A stretch of 64,000 bases of DNA from the NCBI GenBank assembly GCA_963802915.1, contig CAWDKQ010000013.1:1-64000 (forward strand). Reading direction: 5' to 3'. A program made the position numbers and the translations under genes. This document shows, one piece after another, positions 55,760 to 64,000 of the stretch; within the stretch, counting starts at the first letter, position 1, and each line of letters begins with the position of its first letter. This DNA is from JAICMB01 sp963802915. Lineage in GTDB: Bacteria; Acidobacteriota; Terriglobia; Bryobacterales; Bryobacteraceae. The notes under the pieces are model-generated. The model worked only from the letters and a program-made list of their open reading frames with translations. It was not told where the DNA came from and searched no databases.

Positions 55760-58581
55760 ATGAAAAACGCGGCGCCAACAACGACTAACTCCAGACGTGC
55801 GGCGTGGATCGTGGGAATCATCGTCCTTTCGGCTTGCGCCGGGATGCTGGCGGATTGGAGCGCTCCGGGAATCGACCGCTACGCACGAGATCGTCTCATG
55901 CGGGCGCGGGGCAGAATGCCCGCCCCGGACGATATCGCAATCGTCGCCATTGACGAGCCCAGCATCGGGCGCTTGGGCCGGTTCCCATGGCCCAGATCCG
56001 TGATGGCGCGGGCCATCGACTTGCTTGCAGCGGCGCAGCCCAGAGTCATTGCGCTCGATGTGCTTTATACCGATCCAACAACTCCGGAGGAAGATGACGC
56101 GCTCGCCCGAGCGGTGGCGCACGCCGGGAACGTCGTGGTGGCAGCCGAACTCGTCGATTCTCCAGTGCCCGGAGGCCCATCGACATGGTTACTGCCCTTG
56201 CCCGAACTGCAGCGTGCCGCCGCGGCGGTGGGGCATGTGAACGTACTCGCCGAATCGGAAGGCGTCGGACGCGGGCTGCTCATACGGGCCGCCGACGATT
56301 CTGGCCACTCCTTCCTTGCCATGGCCGTGGAAACGGTCCGAATTGCAGATCGCACTCCGTTGCAAGCCGTCATGGATACACCCGACGCCGTGCTCGTGGG
56401 TCAGCGTGCCATACCTGTCGAAACCGCGTCGCCATCTGTGATTATTAGCCAAGCTAACGCTGCATCGGTTCTGACGCTGCGGGCGGCCAGGATGAGCATC
56501 GATTACATTGGCCCGACTGGCTCCTACGCGCCATTCACCTACAGCTTCGCCGATGTCCTTGATGGACATGTTCCGGCGGCTCGATTCCGCGGCAAATACG
56601 TTCTGATCGGAGCCACCGCGGCGTCCATGGGTGACCGCTTGGCATCTCCTTTCGTGCACGCCGCCGATCCTCGCGCCGACCTTCATGGCACTCTGATGCC
56701 CGGAGTCGAGGTTCTGGCCAATTCAGTGAATACGATCGTGCGGTCGCGTTTTTATGCCGAGACGCCGGACTGGCTCGCATTCCTGATCGCGGCGCTGGTC
56801 GCGGCCGTCACGCTCGCTCTGCTTGCCGCCGCGCAAGGACCGCATGAGTTTCCGAAACAAGTCGTAGTTCTCGGCGGTATGGGAACAGCAATTGTCGTCT
56901 GCGGCGCTGTCGCCTTCGACCGTTTTCTGGTCTTTCCACCGCTTGTTCCAGGTCTGGTTTCCTTCGCAGCGGCAGGACTACTTGGACTCGTCCGCAGGTC
57001 CATGGCGATCAGCGCGCAGCTCGACGAGAATATCGCCAGGTTGGCAAACTCCGACGACGACTTCTCCCCGAGCTCGGATGCAGCGGCGATTGCGGAATCG
57101 ATTGCGCACTTTATCTCCGCCGACGCCGTAGCGATTTTCCGATCCTTCGGTTCGGGCGAGGATCGTCTTCTCGCGTCATACGGTGCTCCCGCGATTCAAC
57201 GCTCGAAGCACGACCAACCTCCCAGCGACGTGTTCCAGTTCTCACCCTCGGAACGCGATAAGCATCAGGTCTTTCGGGTCCTATTAGAGGACGGCGTACT
57301 GATGATTGCGCATGCGTTCGGGCACCCGCCATCTCACGAAGATCAGCGTTTGTGCGCGGCTATCGCGTCGGCTTGCATCCAATCCAATCGCGCGCAGCCC
57401 GGCGAAACTCGCCCTCTATCGGGTTGGATACAAGGCGGCGAGTCGAAGGCCTTGACACTTGGATTGTTGAATCAGCGTTTAATGGAGCGGAGCCGATACA
57501 TCCATCAAGCGTTATGTTCGGTGGACGATGGACTTGTAATAGCAAGCGTCGACGGCCGCATCGCTTTCGCAAACCCACGTGCGGCGGAACTGTTGAGGTC
57601 TACCCCGGAGATGCTCGTAGGTATGAGCTTGCTACAGCGGCTCGGATCGATCGAGGAAGTGGCGCGGAACGGGGATGAAAGGATCTCAGAGCACGGTGTC
57701 CTACAACACCTTCTGGTTGAGCGCGACGGGATCGAGCGCGAGTTTTCCGTCCGCGGCTCGCCGCCACGACGATTCACCCTGCGAATCGCGCCCGTATCTG
57801 CCGAGAGGAACGCGTCAGGCCAGGTGATTGGCATTGTGGCCTCCCTCTCCGATGTCACACGCCATCACGAGTTGCAGCAGATCAAGAACGACGTGGTCGC
57901 TCTTGTGTCGCACGAGATGCGCACGCCATTGACCGCGATCCAGGGCATGAGTGAATTGATCGCCTCGTACGATATGGAGCCCGTACGTCTGAAGGAGATG
58001 AGCGGCGCCATTAACAGCGAGGCCAAACGGCTCACGCAGAATGATCACCGACTACCTCGACATTGCGCGGTTGGAATCCGGCGCCACCGCGCTCCGTCCA
58101 ACGCCGTTACGTGTAGAGACGTTGGTCGAGCGAACGCTGCTGCTCCTCGATCCCATCGCATCCGGACGTAGGCATCCAACTCATTCGTCATTTCGGCGAT
58201 ATCGATCCGATCCTGGCCGACCTGGACCTGCTGTCGCGGGCCGTTTCGAACCTCGTTTCGAATGCCATCAAATACAGTCCTGCCGGGACGCAGGTTGTTG
58301 TCTCGACACACGAAGATCGTCCGGCGCGGTCGTCGAGGTCGCGGACCATGGTTACGGCATCCCGAGCTCCGATCTCGAACACATTTTCGAAAAGTTCTAT
58401 CGCGTACCGCGCGTCGAGGACGCCGATACCCCGGAACGGGACTTGGCCTCGCATGGTCCGTGAAATCGCCGAGTTGCACGGCGGAACGGTTCGGGTTGCG
58501 AGTCGGCCGGGCGCGGGATCCACTTTCACACTCTGCAATCCTCGCAGCGAGCAGGTCAAGTCGAATGGCGGATACTGGTAA
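55760..58581 (+). pseudogene. CHASE2-PAS sensor histidine kinase with several frame breaks
   Basis: In the first frame (to about residue 760) lie a CHASE2 sensor domain (residues 30-330: AIVAIDEPSIGRLGRFPWPR), three membrane helices, a PAS domain and the HisKA box VALVSHEMRTPLTAIQGM with His718. The ATPase domain then jumps frame about five times between 58035 and 58460: MITDYLDIARLESG, LLSRAVSNLVSNAIKYSPAG (N box), VEVADHGYGIPSSDLEHIF, PGTGLGLA, and MVREIAELHGGTVRV. Together these make a complete kinase. With every motif intact, clustered indel errors are as likely as decay. Confidence 0.85.
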
Positions 58582-60017
58582 TAAGCTGAAACATCCACCT
58601 CGTATTCTTGTCGCCGACGACGAGCCCTCTATCCGCATGATGCTCGAAACGGGCCTCACGCTCAACGGGTTTAAGGTGAAGAGTGCCCGTACCGGGCGGG
58701 AGGCCCTTGACATCGCCGCCTCTGAGACATTTCGACGCTGTGTTGAGCGACGTATACATGCCGGATTTTGGCGGTCTCGAGCTAGTGGACGAGTTCCGAT
58801 TATTGCGGCCGGGAATGCCCATCGTGCTGATGACTGCGCAGGGATCGCTCGAAGCGGCGGTGGATGCGGTTTCGCGCGGCGCTACGGATTTCATCGGAAA
58901 GCCGTTCGATATCGCGGACGTTGTGAAACTGCTGCGCCGCTACTTGGAGGCTAGGCGCGAGGCGGACACGAGCTCGGGCGTCCAAATTGCCGACAGCGAC
59001 TTTTCGCGCTCCGGGCTCATCGGCCGTAGTGCGCCGATGGTAATGGTCTACAAACTAATTGCGCAGGCGGCCCGAACCGATGCCACGGTGTTGATCACGG
59101 GGCAATCGGGAACTGGAAAAGAACTGGTGGCCCGCGCAATTCACGACCTCAGCGACCGGCGCGGGCGTGCTTTTCTGTCGGTGAACTGCTCCGGGCTGAC
59201 CGACACACTGCTCGAATCCGAGTTGTTCGGCCACACACGAGGGGCCTTCACGGGGTCCGCCGGCGATCATGCCGGCTTATTCGAAGCTGCCAATGGGGGT
59301 ACCCTGTTTCTGGACGAACTGGCATCCACTACCGGAGCTTTTCAGGCCAGCCTCCTGCGCGTATTGCAGAGCGGCGAGGTGCGCCGCGTTGGTTCCACGC
59401 AGGTTCGCACGGTAGACGTGCGCGTCATTGCGGCGAGCAACACTCCCTTGCGTCAGCTTATCGATGCGGGGGAGTTTCGCGCGGACCTCTTCTACCGGCT
59501 CAGCGTACTCAGCATCGAACTGCCACCGTTGCGTGAGAGGCAAGGCGACATCGAACTACTGAGTTCGCATTTCTTGCAGCGCTTTCGCGCCGAAGAGCCA
59601 GTGTACGTTTCCCGGGAGGCGCTCGAGGCGCTTTCTGCTTACGACTATCCCGGAAACGTGCGGGAGCTTGAAAACGCGCTACGAAGCGCCGTGGCGCTCT
59701 CTTCCAACGGGCTAATTACCATCGACTGTTTACCGCCCGAGATCGTGGCTTGCAAAGAATCGGCGCCTGCCGGATTTAAGAGTCGGAGCCTGATCGCCGA
59801 CCGTCCCAGCATGGACGAGTTGCAGCGCCGTTATCTGGAGTTCATTCTTGAAGAAAGCGGTTGGAACCGCCGCCGTGCGGCAGCCGTCCTTGAACTCGAC
59901 AGGCGAACAATTCAGCGTCTCATCGCGCGTTATCAGCTACAGAGTGCCGCGGATACTGAGGTGGCAGATATGGATGCCGAGGAGGCGTCAGTGGAAAGGC
60001 CTTTGCACAACGTGTGA
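58565..60017 (+). pseudogene. NtrC-family sigma-54 response regulator with one frame break
   Basis: The receiver starts MADTGNKLKHPPRILVADDE and breaks frame near 58730 (one extra base in GACATTTCGACG). It continues FDAVLSDVYMPDFGGLELVD, which carries the phospho-acceptor. The rest is in one frame: Walker A GQSGTGKE, loop GAFTGS, Walker B GTLFLDELAST and a Fis-type end (NRRRAAAVLELDRRTIQRLI). The loop ends in Ser where Ala is usual. Whole length fits NtrC-type proteins. It overlaps the kinase frame end and the FecR-barrel gene start (GTGTGA), so kinase, regulator and FecR protein form one operon. Confidence 0.85.
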
Positions 60018-62101
60018 CTCGACGCCAGCCGCCCCGGTCGGATTCATCCGTTCTCGTGCGCGCCCGCGCTGTTATCGTGCTGAGCGCCTTTCTAATAGTC
60101 TGCGGTCGTGCCGACGCCCAATCCTTAATGGTGGCTCGCGCCGCCAGCGTCAGTGGTCCGGTTACTTTGACCAGCGCTGACGGAACGCCACCGTTTGCCC
60201 TTACACGCGGATACGGACTAAGTCCCGGGGACCGCATCGATACACGCGGGGGCGGACGCGTCGTTATCGATTTAAGCGACGGCAGCATGGTGGTGGTTCA
60301 GCCGGAATCGATCATAGAAATCAAAGATTTTCGCGCCGCCAATTCTTTGCGCGAGTTGTTCGACATCACTTTGGGCCAGGTGCGCGTCCGAATCAATCAT
60401 TTCGCGGGCCGGCCGAACCCCTATCGCATGAATAGTCCGACGGCGTCCATCGCAGTGCGCGGGACGGAATTTAGCATCGCGGTGGACGCGCAAGGAAGCA
60501 CTCAGGTCACAGTCTATGAAGGCATTGTCGAAGTGACCAGCCTAAGCGACCCGAACAAGAAGGTGCTGATTGAAGCAGGCCGCGGTGTGTTGGTTCAGAC
60601 TGGACAGGATTTTCATCTGTTCAACGCGCCAGTCGCGCGCGAGTTTGAAGAACATGAACAGGGCGAGCGTTCCGTTGCTCAAAACGGTGGACAGCAGGGC
60701 GACGCGGACGCTAATTCGCCGCGCTCCACGCCTGGCGCGTACGATCGCTACATCGCCAGTCTTTCGCAAATCGCCCAGCTACCCTTTGCCTTTCAATACA
60801 ACGCCTTCCCCGAGAGCCACCTCGACAGCCTGGAAAACCCGGCGTACGCGACCGGGTTCCAGACAGCTGAAGCGAGGTTCTTCTTGTTACCAACTTTCAG
60901 TGGCATCCGCGGCTTACCGCAGAGCGCGGCGGCTGTCAGCCCGCAGGACACTGAGCCCGGCAACTACAGCATCTCCCCCGAGATTTCGATGTTCTCGCCA
61001 ATTCCCGGGACTGGATTCGTGGTTGGCGCAAGTGTCGCGGCCTCCCAATTGAATGCTGGCGCAGACGCCCTCGCGCCCGATTTAGATGCCGGCTCTCTAG
61101 GCGGAACAAGCAACAGCCCGACGCACCTGACGGGATCATCCACGAGTCGTTTTTACTCCGGCTCCTTTCTTGTCGCGGATCGTTTCGGCAAGGACGCCGC
61201 GTCGAGTATTGGATTTTCCGTAGACACGTTGCGCGGCAGCGGGTCGCTGTTCACATCAACGACCGACTCCGATACTCCGGGGCAGTCCTCGACACAGCAA
61301 ATCAATTCGCGCTCGAATATCTCGCAAAACCGTCTCACGCTGGGCTTGACGCACAACTTCGGAACTAGGATGAAACTGGGCGTCTATTACCGCTACGGCT
61401 TCATCGAAGCGACTGACGGCGACGTCTCTCACACTCTTAACGGATCGCCGCTGTCCCTGGACTCGACAAACTCATCGGGGCATTTATCCGAGGCTGGCCT
61501 ACGGCTGCGTGGCTCGATATCTCCGCGGCTGTCTTTCGGCCTGGCCGCATCCTGGCTGGACGTGACTTTGGGTGACGGTTTAATCCGCAGCTTCGCGGTT
61601 CCTTCACAGCAGCGCGACCGGTCGCAGCGAGGCTCCGGTGGCTTTGGCATCGGATACCTCTTGAATAACCGAACCTTGCTCAGCCTGGATGTTGCCGGTG
61701 GATATTCCAACGTGGACTCGAATCGCGTTGCAAGCGCCACCAGCGCCTTGCTGCAGAGTTCTGGCGCCGACAGCCGCTTCGTATCGGTGCATGGCGCGGC
61801 GCAGGTGGACCTCACGCGAAGATTGTTCGCTTCCGCTTCATTTATGACAGTGTGGCAGTCTTACGAGATCGCGACGCAATTGTTCCCGGACCAGTTCGGC
61901 AATATGGTTTCAGTACTCAACCCACTGTTTCCTCTCCCCAGCACGAATCCTCTCCTGGGCAAGTACTTCTCCGATTTCGGAGTCGGCTGGCGTTTCTCTC
62001 CGCAGTTTTTTATCGAGTACCTCTATTCCACAGATTATGGCGTTACAACCCCGAGCCACTCTATTATGTTGCGTTACACCTTCCCCCTTCATCACGAGTA
62101 A
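60014..62101 (+). CDS. FecR domain fused to an outer-membrane beta-barrel
   Basis: The protein has 695 residues. A signal peptide (cleaved near ADA) is followed by a periplasmic FecR domain (residues 45-200: GLSPGDRIDTRGGGRVVIDL, PTASIAVRGTEFSIAVD). A low-complexity linker comes next and, from about residue 230, alternating strands typical of an outer-membrane barrel (KLGVYYRYGFIEATDG, HSIMLRYTFPLHHE at the end). FecR normally senses and signals to a sigma factor across the inner membrane; here no inner-membrane helix is present. GTG at 60014 overlaps the regulator's stop. FecR/CHASE2 neighbours are seen in other bacteria. Confidence 0.8.
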   Translation: MTRRQPPRSDSSVLVRARAVIVLSAFLIVCGRADAQSLMVARAASVSGPVTLTSADGTPPFALTRGYGLSPGDRIDTRGGGRVVIDLSDGSMVVVQPESIIEIKDFRAANSLRELFDITLGQVRVRINHFAGRPNPYRMNSPTASIAVRGTEFSIAVDAQGSTQVTVYEGIVEVTSLSDPNKKVLIEAGRGVLVQTGQDFHLFNAPVAREFEEHEQGERSVAQNGGQQGDADANSPRSTPGAYDRYIASLSQIAQLPFAFQYNAFPESHLDSLENPAYATGFQTAEARFFLLPTFSGIRGLPQSAAAVSPQDTEPGNYSISPEISMFSPIPGTGFVVGASVAASQLNAGADALAPDLDAGSLGGTSNSPTHLTGSSTSRFYSGSFLVADRFGKDAASSIGFSVDTLRGSGSLFTSTTDSDTPGQSSTQQINSRSNISQNRLTLGLTHNFGTRMKLGVYYRYGFIEATDGDVSHTLNGSPLSLDSTNSSGHLSEAGLRLRGSISPRLSFGLAASWLDVTLGDGLIRSFAVPSQQRDRSQRGSGGFGIGYLLNNRTLLSLDVAGGYSNVDSNRVASATSALLQSSGADSRFVSVHGAAQVDLTRRLFASASFMTVWQSYEIATQLFPDQFGNMVSVLNPLFPLPSTNPLLGKYFSDFGVGWRFSPQFFIEYLYSTDYGVTTPSHSIMLRYTFPLHHE

Positions 62102-62104
62102 TCT

Positions 62105-62118
62105 GGCGGCATTCCGCC
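62105..62118. repeat. Short palindrome GGCGG-CATT-CCGCC
   Basis: A 5-bp stem with a 4-base loop directly after the FecR-barrel stop. A second similar GCGGCAACTCGCCGC lies 34 bases further on. It may act as a terminator or belong to the REP-like set. Confidence 0.5.
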
Positions 62119-62333
62119 GCCCACCTCCGCCTTTTTGCTGCGGCAACTCGCCGCTTATGCCCGAATTCGCGATTCCGCATCGCATGGATAGTCTTAGCCG
62201 TCATGCTTCACCACGACGGCATGTCTCGTGCTCTGGCGTCAGGGACCAGTTACATGCAGGATTGCGGCAGAATTCTAAAGCCAAAGAGGCGCACCGGCTC
62301 AAGTAATCTCAACGATCGGCTGTAACTCCCTCA

Positions 62334-62366
62334 CCGGGGATCGCGACGCGCGGTCCCCGGGTCTTT
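62334..62366 (+). terminator. Possible hairpin with short T-run
   Basis: CCGGGGA and TCCCCGG form a 7-bp GC stem around 13 bases, followed by GTCTTTTG. It sits just before the ATG at 62373, so it could equally be a leader structure for the flavoprotein gene. Confidence 0.35.
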
Positions 62367-62372
62367 TGATCT

Positions 62373-63389
62373 ATGTCTCAACCTGATGTTTTCGTAGTAG
62401 GCGGTGGTCCAGCGGGACTTGCGGCGGCCATTGCCTCCAGCCGGCGCGGTATGCGCGTCGTGGTTGCCGATGGAAACCGGCCGCCCATCGATAAGCCTTG
62501 TGGTGAGGGTTTAATGCCGGATTCCCGGTGTTTGGCCGAACGCCTTGGGGTCGTGTTGCCCGACTCGATTGGATTCGAATTTCGGGGCATACGTTTTCAT
62601 GGAGCGAACCGGTCGGTGGAAGCCAGTTTCCCGAAAGGCCGCGGAATAGGTATTCGCCGCACCACCTTACACTTGGCGCTGGTGCAAGCGGCCGAGCGAG
62701 CCGGTGTAGAGTTACGGTGGTCAACGCCAGTCTCAAACATCGAAGGAATCCGGGCGCGGTGGATCGTAGGCGCCGATGGTTCCTCATCGCGAGTTCGACG
62801 ATGGGCTGGACTCGATTCCGCGGTGTGGAACACGCGGCGATACGCGTACAGGCAACACTTTGCGGTGGCGCCGTGGACCGATTGCATGGAGATCTATTGG
62901 GGCGAAGGCTGCCAGATCTATGTGACTCCAGTGTCCGCCAACGAGGTTTGCGTGGCTCTAATTTCGCGGACGCCGGGAATGCGGATCGAAGAAGCGTTGC
63001 AGCGGTTTTCCCCAGTCTTGCACGAGCGCCTGCCGGCCACCGCGGCCGCCAGCCGTGAACGAGGAGCGGTGACTCCAACCCTGCGTCTGCGAGCCGTGGC
63101 GCACGACAACGTGGCCTTGATTGGCGACGCATCGGGATCCGTCGACGCGATCACAGGGGAAGGTATGTGCCTGAGTTTCCGGCAAGCCGAGGTTCTGGCG
63201 AAGGCGCTGGAGAGGGGCGACATCGCCAGTTACAACCGCGCCCATCCCCGACTCGCGCTGCGGCCCCATTGGATGGCCAAGACCATGCTCCTGCTGGATC
63301 GAGGTCCGGCGATCCGTCGCTGGGCGTTAGGCACGATGTCCGCACAACCCTGGATCTTTCGAAAGTTGCTAGCGGTGCACGTCTTATGA
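62373..63389 (+). CDS. FAD-dependent oxidoreductase, geranylgeranyl-reductase-like
   Basis: The protein has 338 residues. The FAD-binding motif VVGGGPAGLAAAIASSRRG opens the protein. DKPCGEGLMPDSR is the group's Cys-containing loop, and GDASGSVDAITGEGMCLSF is the second FAD motif. Members reduce isoprenoid double bonds or act as monooxygenases in cofactor and antibiotic pathways. No pathway neighbours indicate the substrate. The YceI gene starts inside its stop (ATGA), so both are co-translated. Confidence 0.88.
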   Translation: MSQPDVFVVGGGPAGLAAAIASSRRGMRVVVADGNRPPIDKPCGEGLMPDSRCLAERLGVVLPDSIGFEFRGIRFHGANRSVEASFPKGRGIGIRRTTLHLALVQAAERAGVELRWSTPVSNIEGIRARWIVGADGSSSRVRRWAGLDSAVWNTRRYAYRQHFAVAPWTDCMEIYWGEGCQIYVTPVSANEVCVALISRTPGMRIEEALQRFSPVLHERLPATAAASRERGAVTPTLRLRAVAHDNVALIGDASGSVDAITGEGMCLSFRQAEVLAKALERGDIASYNRAHPRLALRPHWMAKTMLLLDRGPAIRRWALGTMSAQPWIFRKLLAVHVL

Positions 63390-63946
63390 GAACCGCTGTT
63401 CTGGCGATTGTTGTTTTTGTTGCACCGGCCTGCGCGGCCGACTACAGCCTGGATTTAAAACCGGCGAGTACGAAAATTCAATGGACGCTCGGTGACGTCT
63501 TACACACTGTTCACGGAACATTCAATTTGAAGCGCGGCAACATCGGCTTTGACACCGATGGCGGCAAGACATCGGGGCAGGTTGTCGTGGATGTCGCAAG
63601 CGGCAATAGCGGCAGCGACGCGCGCGATCGCAGAATGCACGCTAATGTGCTCGAATCTGCGAAATATCCGGAAGCGATATTTACTCCCAGCCACATCGAG
63701 GGGACGCTGGCGGTTCCGGGGACATCGAAGGTCAAGGTCCACGGGAGCTTCACCATACATGGCGCTTCGCACGAGATGACGATGGACGTTGAGACGAAGG
63801 TGGTGGGAGACGAGATCCACGCGACGATGACGTTCGACATTCCGTACGTAGCGTGGGGGATGAAGGATCCGAGCAACTTCTTCCTTAAGGTTGAGAAGAG
63901 CGTACGAGTTTCTATCGAAGCTACCGGACAACTTCAAAAACGTTGA
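63386..63946 (+). CDS. YceI-family periplasmic protein
   Basis: The protein has 186 residues. A signal peptide (cleaved near ACA) is followed by a lipocalin-like YceI domain: SLDLKPASTKIQWTLGDVLH, DARDRRMHANVLESAKYPEA and VHGSFTIHGASHEM. YceI proteins bind long isoprenoids in their barrel and respond to acid or osmotic stress. The neighbouring flavoprotein of the isoprenoid-reductase type gives a plausible functional pair. The start overlaps the preceding stop by ATGA. Confidence 0.92.
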   Translation: MRTAVLAIVVFVAPACAADYSLDLKPASTKIQWTLGDVLHTVHGTFNLKRGNIGFDTDGGKTSGQVVVDVASGNSGSDARDRRMHANVLESAKYPEAIFTPSHIEGTLAVPGTSKVKVHGSFTIHGASHEMTMDVETKVVGDEIHATMTFDIPYVAWGMKDPSNFFLKVEKSVRVSIEATGQLQKR

Positions 63947-64000
63947 CTCCGGACTCTCGGGCGGATATGTGCGGCTCAGACCCACGCGAACTCACGACTG

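Noticed and set aside
62334..62366. Firm terminator after the FecR-barrel gene
   Set aside because: The hairpin ends right before the next start codon and its T-run is short, so it is listed only as possible.

Overview
This 64 kb window looks like an Acidobacteriota chromosome, most like the Solibacter/Bryobacter type. That placement is an inference from gene content: a Gram-negative gene set (TonB-dependent receptor with an N-terminal carboxypeptidase-like domain, outer-membrane barrels), an LPxTA-type C-terminal anchor on a secreted protein, a DUF2934 protein, many stand-alone Rcp-type receivers, and small ORFs of a style I associate with that phylum. I see no rRNA, tRNA or CRISPR array.

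Layout. (1) 1-10.8 kb: a CheB-CheR-PAS fusion running off the left edge, an orphan receiver, secreted and stress proteins (LPxTA protein, glycine-zipper stress protein, cupin, Q-rich and WxPGYW envelope proteins), and an NtrC-type sigma-54 response regulator. (2) 11.0-27.2 kb: sixteen co-directional genes with almost no gaps. These are phosphoketolase, a STAS-like protein, a small membrane protein, ManA, an alpha-phosphomannomutase-like HAD protein, a GH130 mannoside phosphorylase, a complete N-type ATPase (atpDCQRBEFAG, with alpha and gamma fused in one frame), PPK2 and a UPF0182 membrane protein. Read together they form one proposed energy module: beta-mannoside to Man-1-P to Man-6-P to Fru-6-P to acetyl-P, beside a rotary ion-pumping ATPase and a polyphosphate-dependent nucleotide kinase. 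(3) 27.3-34.5 kb: more stress and ion genes, several of them damaged. They are a YflT-like protein, an internally deleted H+-ATPase relic, a DUF2306 protein, a SYLF protein, a frameshifted MgtA-type ATPase, a zinc alcohol dehydrogenase and an aldehyde dehydrogenase remnant.

(4) 35-50 kb is a gene-poor, decaying accessory region. It holds a PAS-sigma-54 regulator, a 2,800-bp IS21-family element with exact 13-bp terminal repeats and a 6-bp target duplication that split a small gene, four Rcp-type receivers (one a multi-frameshift relic), three members of a small unnamed protein family, and several short ORFs and relics. (5) 49.9-64 kb: a membrane ferritin (MbfA type), a secreted protein, a TonB-dependent receptor, a CHASE2 histidine kinase and sigma-54 response regulator (both carrying frameshifts), a FecR/outer-membrane-barrel fusion, a geranylgeranyl-reductase-like flavoprotein and a YceI protein.

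Single-base frame breaks are unusually common. Either the accessory genes are decaying or the assembly carries indels; this bears on the ATPase fusion as well. All family assignments come from reading motifs by eye, with no database search.
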